Assembly (NCBI GenBank): GCA_900755065.1
Contig: CAAEFC010000024.1
Span: 1 to 26,745 of the forward strand
Length of the DNA stretch: 26,745 bases
Origin: Bacilli bacterium
GTDB lineage: Bacteria; Bacillota_I; Bacilli_A; RFN20; CAG-449
Reading direction: 5' to 3'
Shown: positions 7,330 to 15,046 of the stretch, piece by piece
Layout of the letters: each line of letters starts with the position of its first letter
How positions within the stretch are numbered: position 1 is the stretch's first letter
Program-made: the position numbers and the translations under genes
Notes under the pieces: model-generated
What the model saw: only the letters and a program-made list of their open reading frames with translations
Databases searched by the model: none
What the model was told of the DNA's origin: nothing

Positions 7330-9032
7330 TGTGCGGAATCATCGGAAGCGTCGGATCGATGAATCACTACGAAGTGATCCGACGAGGATTGAAACGACTG
7401 GAATACCGAGGATACGATTCTTCGGGAATCAGTTACCTCGACGGAGAAAGGATTCATCTGATCAAAACGCCGTCTTCGCTCGACGATTTGGATAAAATCG
7501 TTCACCCCTATCAGGCCTTTGCAGCGATGGGGCATACGCGATGGGCGACGCACGGAAAGGTGTCGTTAGAAAACACGCATCCGTTTCTTTCACCGAACCA
7601 GACTTTCGCCCTGGTACACAACGGGACGATCGAAAACTATCGGGAACTGAAACAGGAACTCGAAGAGCAAGGATACCGTTTTTCCGGCGAATCCGACAGT
7701 GAAGTGGCGCTGAACTATCTGGAATATCTTTATTCCAAAGAGAAGGACGTGCTGAAAAGTCTTTTTTTGCTCGATCGTCAGTTGAAAGGCAGTTATTCTT
7801 TCGTCGTTCTTTTCCGCGATGAACCTCGCCTCTACTTTCTGAAAAACGAAACGCCCTTGCTCATCGCCAAAGACAAGAAGGGGTATCTGATCAGCAGCGA
7901 CCTTTACGCCTTTGAAACGAACAGTCTGGAATATTGCGAATTGAAAAATCATCAGTACGGCTTTTTGGAAAAAGGAAAAATGGGTCTTTATTTCGAGGGA
8001 AAACGCATGGAAGAAGACTTCCGTCGCATCGAAATTCAGAACGAGAAAACGGATCAGATCCATTGCTTTATGGAAAAGGAAATCGAAGAATGCCCCGAAG
8101 TGATTGAAAGCGAAATCGCCGCCTATGCGATTGAAAATTTAATCGACGAAAAAACGATCGAAACGCTGAAAAAAGCGCGGAAAATCTACGTCATCGCCTG
8201 CGGAACGAGTTACCACGCCGGTCTGTTGTTCAAGCGGTGGGTCAGCCATGCAGAAGTCGAGGTGAAACTGGCCAGCGAGTTCATTTACGAGGAGTTGACG
8301 TTCGGAAAAAACGACGCGTTTATCCTGATTTCTCAATCGGGCGAAACGCTGGACGTCATCAAATCGCTGGAACGGTTGCAAGGTCGGTATACGATCGGCA
8401 TCACCAATAACCCGCGTTCGAAGATTGCCAGAGAAGTGAAGCAATCGTTGGACATCCGGGTCGGAAAAGAGATTTCAGTGGCTTCCACCAAGGCTTACTT
8501 CGGCGAGGCCGTCGTACTGTATCTGTTGGCCATGAAACTGTCGGGGCGGTCGGAAAATGACCTGAAACGACTGCCGAAGTACTTGAAAACGGCTTGGAAT
8601 CAGCGGGAAAACGTCCGCCTTTTAGCGGAAGAAATCCGAAAATACCGCTCGCTGTATTTTTTGGGAAAGGGAATCGATTACGACGCCGCTCTGGAATGTT
8701 CGTTGAAACTCAAAGAGATCACCTATCTGCACAGCGAAGCCTTGTATATCGGTGAACTCAAACACGGACCGCTGGCTCTGGTGGGAGAAGATTTTCCCGT
8801 CATCGTCGTTTCCAGTCAGCCGCGATTCAAAGGCGTCATCGATCTGGCCAAACAGGAAATCGAGGCCAGAAAGGGGAAAATCTTTGAATTTCCGATGCAG
8901 GAGGACGATTACGCGCTGAATTTTCTGGTTCAGGTCTATTTCGGCGATCTATTGAGCCTGTATGTCGGAAGGCTCTTGAACGTCAACATCGATAAACCGC
9001 GGAATCTCGCCAAGTCGGTTACGGTCGAATGA
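7329..9032 (+). CDS. glmS: Glutamine--fructose-6-phosphate aminotransferase (isomerising)
   Basis: Makes glucosamine-6-phosphate from fructose-6-phosphate and glutamine, the first step of amino-sugar synthesis. The Ntn nucleophile Cys follows the initiator Met (MCGIIGSVG). The class-II amidotransferase part carries EYRGYDSSG, TRWATHG and HNGTIENY. Two SIS sugar-isomerase domains follow, with ACGTSYHAG, SQSGETLD and STKAYF, and the protein ends KSVTVE as the family does. Length is 567 against about 600, mostly from shorter linkers. The start shares a base with the glmM stop. No glmS ribozyme can fit upstream, since the gene has no leader, so the usual Firmicute feedback by mRNA self-cleavage is absent here. 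Confidence 0.95.
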   Translation: MCGIIGSVGSMNHYEVIRRGLKRLEYRGYDSSGISYLDGERIHLIKTPSSLDDLDKIVHPYQAFAAMGHTRWATHGKVSLENTHPFLSPNQTFALVHNGTIENYRELKQELEEQGYRFSGESDSEVALNYLEYLYSKEKDVLKSLFLLDRQLKGSYSFVVLFRDEPRLYFLKNETPLLIAKDKKGYLISSDLYAFETNSLEYCELKNHQYGFLEKGKMGLYFEGKRMEEDFRRIEIQNEKTDQIHCFMEKEIEECPEVIESEIAAYAIENLIDEKTIETLKKARKIYVIACGTSYHAGLLFKRWVSHAEVEVKLASEFIYEELTFGKNDAFILISQSGETLDVIKSLERLQGRYTIGITNNPRSKIAREVKQSLDIRVGKEISVASTKAYFGEAVVLYLLAMKLSGRSENDLKRLPKYLKTAWNQRENVRLLAEEIRKYRSLYFLGKGIDYDAALECSLKLKEITYLHSEALYIGELKHGPLALVGEDFPVIVVSSQPRFKGVIDLAKQEIEARKGKIFEFPMQEDDYALNFLVQVYFGDLLSLYVGRLLNVNIDKPRNLAKSVTVE

Positions 9033-9709
9033 TCGAACACCGGTATTATTTCGCGGATTCCCGATACGACACCCTGCTCTTGATTCACGGTTGGAACACG
9101 TCGAAACTCTATATGGAATCTTTCGTCCGGCCGTTTTCCAATGCATTCAACGTCCTTTTGCTCGACCTTTTCGTCCACATCGACAAAGCGTATGCGATCG
9201 GGGATTTCATAGAAGAAATTCATGCGATCGTCGAGAGACATCTGACGAACGATTTAGTGATTATCGGGCATTCTTTCGGTGGAAAATTAGCCTATTTTTA
9301 TGCGGAAAAGTATCCGGTCAGGTCGCTGGTGCTGATCGCACCTTCATTGGTAAGACCGCGGAGAAGTCTCCGGAAGGCGATCAAGGTCTTTCTCTACAAG
9401 GCAGGGAAGAAACTTCGTTGTCCGATTCCGCGTTTTCTTTCGGGAAGTCCGGACTACCGGAACGCTTCCGGCGCGATGAGAGAAACGTTTCTCCTCTGCG
9501 TCCACGCCTATCTGACCCGGCGAAATGCAAACGCTCCGAAAACGCTGGTCATCGGCTTTCTGAAAGACGAGGCGGTAAAAAAGAATCAGATCCGGAAGAT
9601 CCGAAAGTATCTGCCCGAAGCCCAAATCCGGTTCTATCCGGGAAATCATTTTTCTTATCTGGATTACATTAAGGAGATTCGATTCGATTTCGATGCGTAT
9701 GGTTTATGA
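9029..9709 (+). CDS. Alpha/beta hydrolase
   Basis: A 226-residue cytosolic alpha/beta-hydrolase-fold protein. It starts in an ATGA overlap with glmS and overlaps the next gene by 17 nt. The oxyanion-region HGW is at 20-22 and the nucleophile elbow GHSFGG has Ser82. A likely acid is in 'GFLKDEAV', and the His of the triad is in 'YPGNHFSYL' near the C-terminus, as in small esterases. No signal peptide. The substrate is not predictable. Its place between amino-sugar and Mur genes suggests a role in envelope precursor metabolism or clearing of acylated or activated intermediates, which is inference. Confidence 0.8.
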   Translation: MIEHRYYFADSRYDTLLLIHGWNTSKLYMESFVRPFSNAFNVLLLDLFVHIDKAYAIGDFIEEIHAIVERHLTNDLVIIGHSFGGKLAYFYAEKYPVRSLVLIAPSLVRPRRSLRKAIKVFLYKAGKKLRCPIPRFLSGSPDYRNASGAMRETFLLCVHAYLTRRNANAPKTLVIGFLKDEAVKKNQIRKIRKYLPEAQIRFYPGNHFSYLDYIKEIRFDFDAYGL

Positions 9710-11135
9710 GATCGTAAAGGGAGTGACCGGTCTTTTTCTGGGCGCTCTGTGCCTGGATTTTCTGATCGTTCTCGTCAGACAGTATTATTCGCCGCGCCGG
9801 ATGATCCGTTCTCTGGCGGCGCATTTTCGCATTGACTTCCTCGTTCTTAGCATCGTCGATCTTTTCAGCCTGTATTTTGCCGGCACGATTCCTTTTCTGA
9901 TCTATCATCTTGCCGGCATTCTCTATCTTCTGATCCGTTTCCGTACGAAAAAGTTCCGTTTCAGTCGGAGAAGCGCCTTGAATTTTTTCTTCCTCTGTCT
10001 TCTTCTTCTCCCTTTGTGTTTTTTTTATCCGTTCCTCTACGCGTTTAAACTGATCCTGATCTTTCTCGCCGTTTTCATCAGTTTTCTTCTGCTTCTTCCT
10101 TTTGAAAACGCGATCAAGAGCCAATATATCCGAAAAGCGCGGAAGAAACTGAACCGGTATCCCGATCTGACGATCATCGGAATTACGGGAAGTTTCGGAA
10201 AAACCAGTTTCCGGTATTATCTTCAAACCGCATTGTCGATCAAATACCGCGTGCAGACGCCGAAAAAGAATACCAATACGCTGATGGGAATCACCCGGTT
10301 CATCAATGACGAACTGACCGAAAACGATATCCTGATTCTGGAACTCGGCATCGATTCGAAAGGGCAAATGGAAAAATTCGCCCGCTTGCTTTCGCTCGAT
10401 TACGCGGTCATCACTTCGATCGGAAACATGCATCTCGCCACATTCAAGACGCTTGAAAACATCGTCGGCGAAAAGATGAAAATCCAAAACCTTCTGAAAA
10501 AGGACGGAAAACTTTTTCTAAACGGCGACAATGCGTATCTGAATGAAATCGAAGGCGAGAACATCGTCCGTTTCAGACGGAAAAACCTGAATTTTCTTCG
10601 CTTCGATATCGAAGGAATGACGTTCAAAGAAGAGGATAATGAAGTAACTTTTCCGGTTCATTCCGCTTTCTTCGCCGGTTATCTCGACGGCATTCTCGCC
10701 ATCGGCGAACGTTTTGCGATCCGAAGAGAGGATATCTTTCTGGCCGCCGGTCTGTTCACCGATTTCGAGAGAAGAAATCAGGTCTTTTTGCTGACGCACG
10801 GCTATCTGATCGACAATTCCTACAACGCGAATCTGAGAGGGATCGAAGAGTCGCTGAACCTTCTGGATTCGTTGAAAGGAATCTCGTACGTGGTCACCGG
10901 CGGCATCATCGAACAAGGCACGCATTTCGTTTCGGAGAATACGCGCCTGAAAGAACTTTTAAGCGGGCACAACGTCGTCTTCATCGGATCAAAGAAGCAT
11001 CCTTTGATCCGAAATCACGCTTTTTCCCGATTGCTGATAACCAAAAGTCAGAAAGAAGCATATATGTGTATTAGGGATATTAACCCAGACAATATTTTGC
11101 TGCTCAGCAAGGGCGACGATATCTATTTGAGGTAG
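9693..11135 (+). CDS. Mur ligase (MurF-like) with N-terminal membrane domain
   Basis: The 480-residue product is an ATP-dependent Mur-type ligase. The best guess is D-Ala-D-Ala addition to the UDP-MurNAc peptide, since ddl follows at once. Residues 1-140 hold four or five hydrophobic segments (about 5-28, 48-75, 95-137), which classical MurF lacks. The ATP loop GITGSFGKTS is at 163-172 (GTNGKTT in MurF). A central domain contains 'ELGIDSKGQMEKFA' and 'ITSIGNMHL', matching the ELG and ITNI-x-x-x-H motifs, and the C-terminal domain has 'IDNSYNANLRG', matching the D-x-YNANP motif. AAGGAG at 9671-9676 is rather far from ATG 9693; ATG 9699 is an alternative. The gene overlaps the hydrolase by 17 nt. 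Membrane anchoring would place this step at the inner face of the membrane. Confidence 0.8.
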   Translation: MRMVYEIVKGVTGLFLGALCLDFLIVLVRQYYSPRRMIRSLAAHFRIDFLVLSIVDLFSLYFAGTIPFLIYHLAGILYLLIRFRTKKFRFSRRSALNFFFLCLLLLPLCFFYPFLYAFKLILIFLAVFISFLLLLPFENAIKSQYIRKARKKLNRYPDLTIIGITGSFGKTSFRYYLQTALSIKYRVQTPKKNTNTLMGITRFINDELTENDILILELGIDSKGQMEKFARLLSLDYAVITSIGNMHLATFKTLENIVGEKMKIQNLLKKDGKLFLNGDNAYLNEIEGENIVRFRRKNLNFLRFDIEGMTFKEEDNEVTFPVHSAFFAGYLDGILAIGERFAIRREDIFLAAGLFTDFERRNQVFLLTHGYLIDNSYNANLRGIEESLNLLDSLKGISYVVTGGIIEQGTHFVSENTRLKELLSGHNVVFIGSKKHPLIRNHAFSRLLITKSQKEAYMCIRDINPDNILLLSKGDDIYLR

Positions 11136-11138
11136 AAA

Positions 11139-12230
11139 ATGAAAAAAATTGCTTTTATTTGCGGAGGTCCTTCGGTAGAAAGAGAAATCTCCTGCCTGAC
11201 CGGATTGAAGATTGCGAAGGAATTGCAGGAGGAGAAGATCGATCATCTTCTGATTTATCTCGACGATCACCATCGTTTTTATCTGGTCAGGGAATACGTT
11301 CCTACCTTCGTCAAAGAGAAGAAGATGTCCGAAGGGAGTTTTGTCAAGGGAAAGAAAAAGGATTTTTTTTCGGTCAAGGGAAAAAAGCACATTTTCGACG
11401 AGATCGTGATTCTCGGACACGGCAAGAACATCGAAGAAGGTTCGCTCGCGGCATTCTTCTTTCATCATGGGTTCTCCTGCCTGAGCGAATCGCTGGCCAA
11501 CGGAACTCTGTTGCAGGACAAACTGCGGTCGAAACTGGCGTTAGGAAGCCTGAACGTGCCGATGGTGAAGTACGACTATCTGTACAAGTACCAGGTCAAT
11601 GCACAGGAAGTGCAGAGGCGGATCATCGATCGAATCGGATTCCCTCTGATCGTCAAGCCTTCCTCGCTGGGTTCGTCGATCGGAATCAGTCGGGTGGATA
11701 CGGCCGAGCGTCTTCCCAATGCGCTTTTTGAAGCGTTCCTTTACGACGATTGCGTTCTGGTCGAAACTTGCGTGGAAAACAAGCGGGAGATCAACGTGGC
11801 GATTCTCGGCTACGAAAAAGAGATGACCGTTTCCGTTCTGGAAGAAGTCAATCGGAGCGATCAGGTTCTGACCTTTTACGACAAATACGATTATACGCTG
11901 TCGAATAAAAAACGGGTCGTCGGTCCTTCAATCGACGATTCGGTGCGGGAGAAGATCGTGCAGACCGCGACGACGATTTTCACTTCGCTCCGTTTATGCG
12001 GACTGGTTCGTTTCGACTTCATCGTCGACGGCGAAAAAGTCTACTTCAACGAGGCCAATCTGATTCCGGGGTCTCTGGCGTATTACCTCTTTCCGGATAT
12101 GAAAATCGGCGAGTTGGTCGAGAAGTACGTCGGATACTTAGAGAAAAAAGAGCACCAGCAAAGCCTCCTCTTCACGACATTTCACGAGGGCTTCATGAAT
12201 AAAGTGGATCTGAGCAAACTGAAAAAATGA
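11139..12230 (+). CDS. ddl: D-alanine--D-alanine ligase
   Basis: Joins two D-alanines with ATP, supplying the terminal dipeptide for the upstream MurF-like ligase. The N-terminal motif GGPSVEREIS includes the catalytic Glu of the GGxSxE-x-x-S pattern. The ATP-grasp core has PLIVKPSSLGSSIGIS and 'ELVETC'-like central strands ('CVLVETCVENKREINVA'). The Mg-binding end reads FNEANLIPGSLAYYLF where the family has NEVNTMPGxT. The usual HGxxGEDG loop is present in a loose form (GHGKNIEEGS). At 363 residues it is of normal length. Only 3 nt separate it from the preceding stop, and GAGGT is upstream. Last gene of the operon, followed by a terminator. Confidence 0.9.
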   Translation: MKKIAFICGGPSVEREISCLTGLKIAKELQEEKIDHLLIYLDDHHRFYLVREYVPTFVKEKKMSEGSFVKGKKKDFFSVKGKKHIFDEIVILGHGKNIEEGSLAAFFFHHGFSCLSESLANGTLLQDKLRSKLALGSLNVPMVKYDYLYKYQVNAQEVQRRIIDRIGFPLIVKPSSLGSSIGISRVDTAERLPNALFEAFLYDDCVLVETCVENKREINVAILGYEKEMTVSVLEEVNRSDQVLTFYDKYDYTLSNKKRVVGPSIDDSVREKIVQTATTIFTSLRLCGLVRFDFIVDGEKVYFNEANLIPGSLAYYLFPDMKIGELVEKYVGYLEKKEHQQSLLFTTFHEGFMNKVDLSKLKK

Positions 12231-12257
12231 TCCGAATCCGGACGAGAAAGAAGCAAT

Positions 12258-12282
12258 GGGCTTTTCATCGCCCTTTTTTTTT
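12258..12282 (+). terminator. Terminator of the glm/mur/ddl operon
   Basis: GGGC (12258-12261) pairs with GCCC (12270-12273) over an 8-nt loop and is followed by nine T. Flanking AGCAA (12252-12256) and TTGCT (12281-12285) can add an outer helix. The -10 of the next gene begins at the end of this element. Confidence 0.75.
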
Positions 12283-12290
12283 GCTATGAT
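12262..12290 (+). promoter_or_regulatory. Promoter of deoD
   Basis: Extended -10 TGCTATGAT ends at 12290 (hexamer 12285-12290). A moderate -35 TTTTCA is at 12262-12267, with 17-nt spacing. The promoter is embedded in the preceding terminator. AGGGAGG (12315-12321) is the ribosome site. Confidence 0.55.
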
Positions 12291-12332
12291 GATAAGGGTA
12301 AAGTTTTTACTTTCAGGGAGGATAAAGAGACA

Positions 12333-13043
12333 ATGGCTACACCACACAATCAGGCAAGCGAAGGCGCGTTCGGAAAGACGGTTCTGATGCCGGGCGATCC
12401 GTTACGGGCGAAATTCATCGCCGAGAATTTTCTTCAAGACGTCGTTCAGGTCAATTCGGTACGGAATATGTTCGGCTATACCGGAACGTACAAGGGCAAA
12501 AAAGTCAGCGTGATGGGATCGGGCATGGGAATGCCGAGCATCGGCATTTACGCCCACGAACTTTACGCTTTCTACGGAGTGGAGAGAATCATCCGCGTCG
12601 GAACCTGCGGCGCGTACAGCCCGGATTGCAAGGTGTTCGACGTGATTCTGGCACAGGGAGCCTGTACCAATTCCGCCTGGGCGCATCAATACGCCTTGCC
12701 GGGAACCTTTTCCGCCATTTCTGATTTCGGCATGCTGAAAAATGCCTACGAGATCGCGGAAAGCAAAAAGATGAACGCGCACGTGGGAAATATCCTTTCC
12801 AGCGATATCTTTTACAACGATCAGCCGGAAGTCTGGAAGAAATGGGCGAAAATGGGCTGCCTCGGCGTGGAAATGGAGAGTTACGCGCTGTACTCCACCG
12901 CGGCGTACCTGCACAAAAAAGCCCTTTGCATTCTGACGGTCAGCGATTCGTTCATCACGCACGAGGAGACGACGCCTCAGCAAAGGCAGACCAGTTTCAA
13001 AGATATGATGGAGATCGCTCTGGAAGTGGCTGTCCGGGACTGA
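12333..13043 (+). CDS. deoD: Purine nucleoside phosphorylase, DeoD type
   Basis: Cleaves purine (deoxy)nucleosides with phosphate to free base and (deoxy)ribose-1-phosphate; cytosolic and expected to be hexameric. At 236 residues it has the usual length. PGDPLRAK near residue 20 and RVGTCGA near 87 are phosphate-site motifs. VEMESYALY near 179 carries the nucleoside-binding Met and Glu. The catalytic Asp is in 'TVSDSF', where E. coli has the Asp204 region. The first Met has a strong AGGGAGG 11 nt upstream. The NERD gene starts 1 nt after its stop and is probably cotranscribed, although no functional link is evident. Confidence 0.93.
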   Translation: MATPHNQASEGAFGKTVLMPGDPLRAKFIAENFLQDVVQVNSVRNMFGYTGTYKGKKVSVMGSGMGMPSIGIYAHELYAFYGVERIIRVGTCGAYSPDCKVFDVILAQGACTNSAWAHQYALPGTFSAISDFGMLKNAYEIAESKKMNAHVGNILSSDIFYNDQPEVWKKWAKMGCLGVEMESYALYSTAAYLHKKALCILTVSDSFITHEETTPQQRQTSFKDMMEIALEVAVRD

Positions 13044-13044
13044 T

Positions 13045-13677
13045 ATGCTGATCGGACTCATCGTCGTCGTCGTTCTTCTGATCGTCGGATCGCTGCTCTT
13101 CCTGTTTTCGGATCGGATCCGCCAAATTTCGGAGAAGAAGAATTTTTCTAAGAAAGCGGGGAAAAGAATTTATGCGCTGGCGCGGGACAACGACTTTTAT
13201 CTCATCAATCAGGTGGCGCTTTCCATCGATACCAAAGTGATTCATTTCGATCATATCCTGTTTACCGACAAGTTCATCTACTGCATCGGAAAAAAGTATT
13301 TTTCAGGACCGATTTCCGGAAAATACGACGATTCGCAATGGTTTCAGTACGATGAAAAGAATCACGTGGAGCATATCAAGAATCCGATGATTCTCCCTCG
13401 CGTACGCCTGGATTATCTTCGCAGCGCGCTGAAAGCCAACGAAGATCTGTTCGTCTCGGTCGTTCTCCTCAACGATTCCTGCGTTCTCGACGAAATCGGG
13501 AATTGCCCGAAAAACAATTATATTCTCAATCTGAAAGATTTTAAGAATTTCATACAGAAGAGGGAAAAGGCGGATATTCCTTCGATCAACGCGTTTCAAT
13601 TGGAAACGCTGGTGCAGAACATTTACAAGCGAAGCGTGAAAACCAACCGGATCATCAAAAACGAGGCTACTAAATAG
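13045..13677 (+). CDS. Membrane-anchored NERD-domain protein
   Basis: The 210-residue protein has one N-terminal membrane segment (residues 1-22) and a cytosolic nuclease-related domain. The NERD core reads 'FDHILFTDKFIYCIGKKYFSG' in two blocks: the D-H pair, then IYCIGKK where the family has I-Y-V-I-E-x-K, then SGPISG and a Trp (W-F-Q-Y). The Lys is kept, but the catalytic-type Glu is replaced by Gly, so nuclease activity is doubtful. It starts 1 nt after deoD with no strong ribosome site of its own, suggesting coupling. Its stop lies inside a terminator hairpin shared with the convergent DUF378 gene. Function of such membrane NERD proteins is not known to me. Confidence 0.7.
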   Translation: MLIGLIVVVVLLIVGSLLFLFSDRIRQISEKKNFSKKAGKRIYALARDNDFYLINQVALSIDTKVIHFDHILFTDKFIYCIGKKYFSGPISGKYDDSQWFQYDEKNHVEHIKNPMILPRVRLDYLRSALKANEDLFVSVVLLNDSCVLDEIGNCPKNNYILNLKDFKNFIQKREKADIPSINAFQLETLVQNIYKRSVKTNRIIKNEATK

Positions 13678-13689
13678 CCTCGTTTTCTT
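13660..13689. terminator. Bidirectional terminator holding both stop codons
   Basis: Perfect stem AACGAGGCTA (13660-13669) / TAGCCTCGTT (13675-13684) with loop CTAAA. T runs lie on both sides: TTTTCTTT on plus, and TTTTT after the stem on minus. The NERD stop TAG (13675-13677) and the DUF378 stop TAG (13672-13670 on minus) are both in the hairpin, so the two genes overlap by 8 bp. Confidence 0.88.
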
Positions 13690-13891
13690 TGGACATCGGT
13701 TTCAGCCGGAAGAAGAAGATCATGATATTGACGATCGCGCAGATGGCGACAACCGTATAGATGATCCGGCTGAAAATATTCTCTCCTTGTGTAATCCAGG
13801 TTACCAAGTTAAAGTCAAAAAGCCCGATGAGTCCCCAGTTAATCCCTCCGATAATCGTAAATACCAGACAAATCTTTTGTAAAATGTTCAT
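13670..13891 (-). CDS. DUF378 small membrane protein
   Basis: A 73-residue protein with two hydrophobic segments (about 5-27 and 40-62). It carries the DUF378-type opening 'CLVFTIIGGINWGLIGLF' and a second 'FSRIIYTVVAICAI' segment. GGGAGGT sits 7 nt before ATG. It is convergent with the NERD gene and divergent from the LolA-like gene. Family function is unknown; the size, topology and motif match are good. No clear promoter was found in the 116-nt divergent gap, though the region is AT-rich on both sides. Confidence 0.85.
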   Translation of the reverse strand: MNILQKICLVFTIIGGINWGLIGLFDFNLVTWITQGENIFSRIIYTVVAICAIVNIMIFFFRLKPMSKENEAI

Positions 13892-14007
13892 TTTCTACCT
13901 CCCACTATTTAATATGTGTCATTCATTTTCTCTTATTCACAAATTGTTTCCGGATTTCATCATATTTTAAAAAGCGTCTTCATAAGTTATCGTGAGGGTG
14001 AAACATT

Positions 14008-15009
14008 ATGGTTAAAAAAATTATTGCAGGCGTACTGGCGGTACTCGTATTGGTTCTGGCGGGATTCAAACTGTTCTATCATAAGGACAGCACGCCGAAA
14101 AAAATCGCCGAAGTGCGGGAAAATCTGACTTCTTACCACACCGAGGCGAATATGGAAATCACCGCGAACGACGATAAGCGGAATTTTTACGTCAAGGTGG
14201 ATTTCAGAAAAGACGGAGAGGACAATCTTTTCCGGATTTCGATGCTGGACAAGAACATCAACCAGGAGCAGATCATGCTTCGGAACAAAGAGGGCGTGTA
14301 CGTCCTGACTCCGGCGTTGAATCAGGTCTATTCGTTCAAAGGAGATTATCCGCTGAACAGTCCGAAACCGTATCTCTATCATTCCATGCTCGCCGCTCTG
14401 GACGGGGATTACGACATCGAGAAGACGAACGACGGCTATATTCTGAGTTTTGTGCCGACGTATGAAAACTCGCCGACTTGGGTCAAAGAAGACGTCAAAC
14501 TTTCGACGGACTTCAAACCGGTCTGGGTGAATATCTACGACGCGGACAACAGCATCGTCTGCGCGATCAACTTTACCAAAGCCGAATTCGGCGTCAGCCT
14601 GAATGACGACACGTTCAACGTCGAAGTCAATATGAACGAAGCGAAAAGTTCTTCTTCTGAGATTTCGCGTCAACCGAGCGAATTGCCGTTCATGGTCGTG
14701 GACAATCTGATCAGCAGCGAACTTTCGCAACAGACGCAGGCGACGGTCGACGGCAAGACGGTTTACATTCTGGCCTATCGGGGCAATCAGAACTTTACGA
14801 TCATTCAGAGCATCATGGAAGACAGCGACGAAATCAACTACGAAGCCGTCAGCGGAACGCTCGTCAACTTCGATCGGGGAATCGGCTTCTACAATGATTC
14901 CTATCTGACCTACCTCTACAACGGAATCAAATACGAAGTTTACTCTGATTCGCTGACCGTAAGTCAGATGATCGACATCGTCTCTTCGCTGGACGTCATC
15001 GAAAAGTAG
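14008..15009 (+). CDS. Membrane-anchored LolA/RseB-like protein
   Basis: A 333-residue protein with an N-terminal signal anchor (residues 3-24, no lipobox Cys) and an extracytoplasmic body. The body opens with 'LTSYHTEANMEIT' and continues with beta strands of the type 'VYVLTPALNQVYSFKGDYP' and 'FKPVWVNIYD'. This layout resembles LolA/RseB-like (outer-membrane lipoprotein carrier-like) domains, which in Gram-positives are found in exported stress or germination proteins. A C-terminal part with 'FMVVDNLISSE' and 'GKTVYILAYRGNQNFTIIQS' may be a second small domain of the DUF4367 kind. GAGGGTG lies 8 nt before ATG. It is a single gene ended by a terminator shared with the convergent gene. The assignment is by overall pattern and could be wrong. 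Confidence 0.55.
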   Translation: MVKKIIAGVLAVLVLVLAGFKLFYHKDSTPKKIAEVRENLTSYHTEANMEITANDDKRNFYVKVDFRKDGEDNLFRISMLDKNINQEQIMLRNKEGVYVLTPALNQVYSFKGDYPLNSPKPYLYHSMLAALDGDYDIEKTNDGYILSFVPTYENSPTWVKEDVKLSTDFKPVWVNIYDADNSIVCAINFTKAEFGVSLNDDTFNVEVNMNEAKSSSSEISRQPSELPFMVVDNLISSELSQQTQATVDGKTVYILAYRGNQNFTIIQSIMEDSDEINYEAVSGTLVNFDRGIGFYNDSYLTYLYNGIKYEVYSDSLTVSQMIDIVSSLDVIEK

Positions 15010-15016
15010 AATAAAG

Positions 15017-15046
15017 AAAACATCCCGACCGACGGGATGTTTTTTT
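15017..15046. terminator. Bidirectional terminator between LolA-like and GGDEF-EAL-like genes
   Basis: Stem AAAACATCCCG (15017-15027) / CGGGATGTTTT (15033-15043) with loop ACCGA. T tracts continue on both strands (TTTTTT on plus; TTTTCTTT on minus). It lies just before the stop of the minus-strand gene and serves both genes. Confidence 0.88.
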
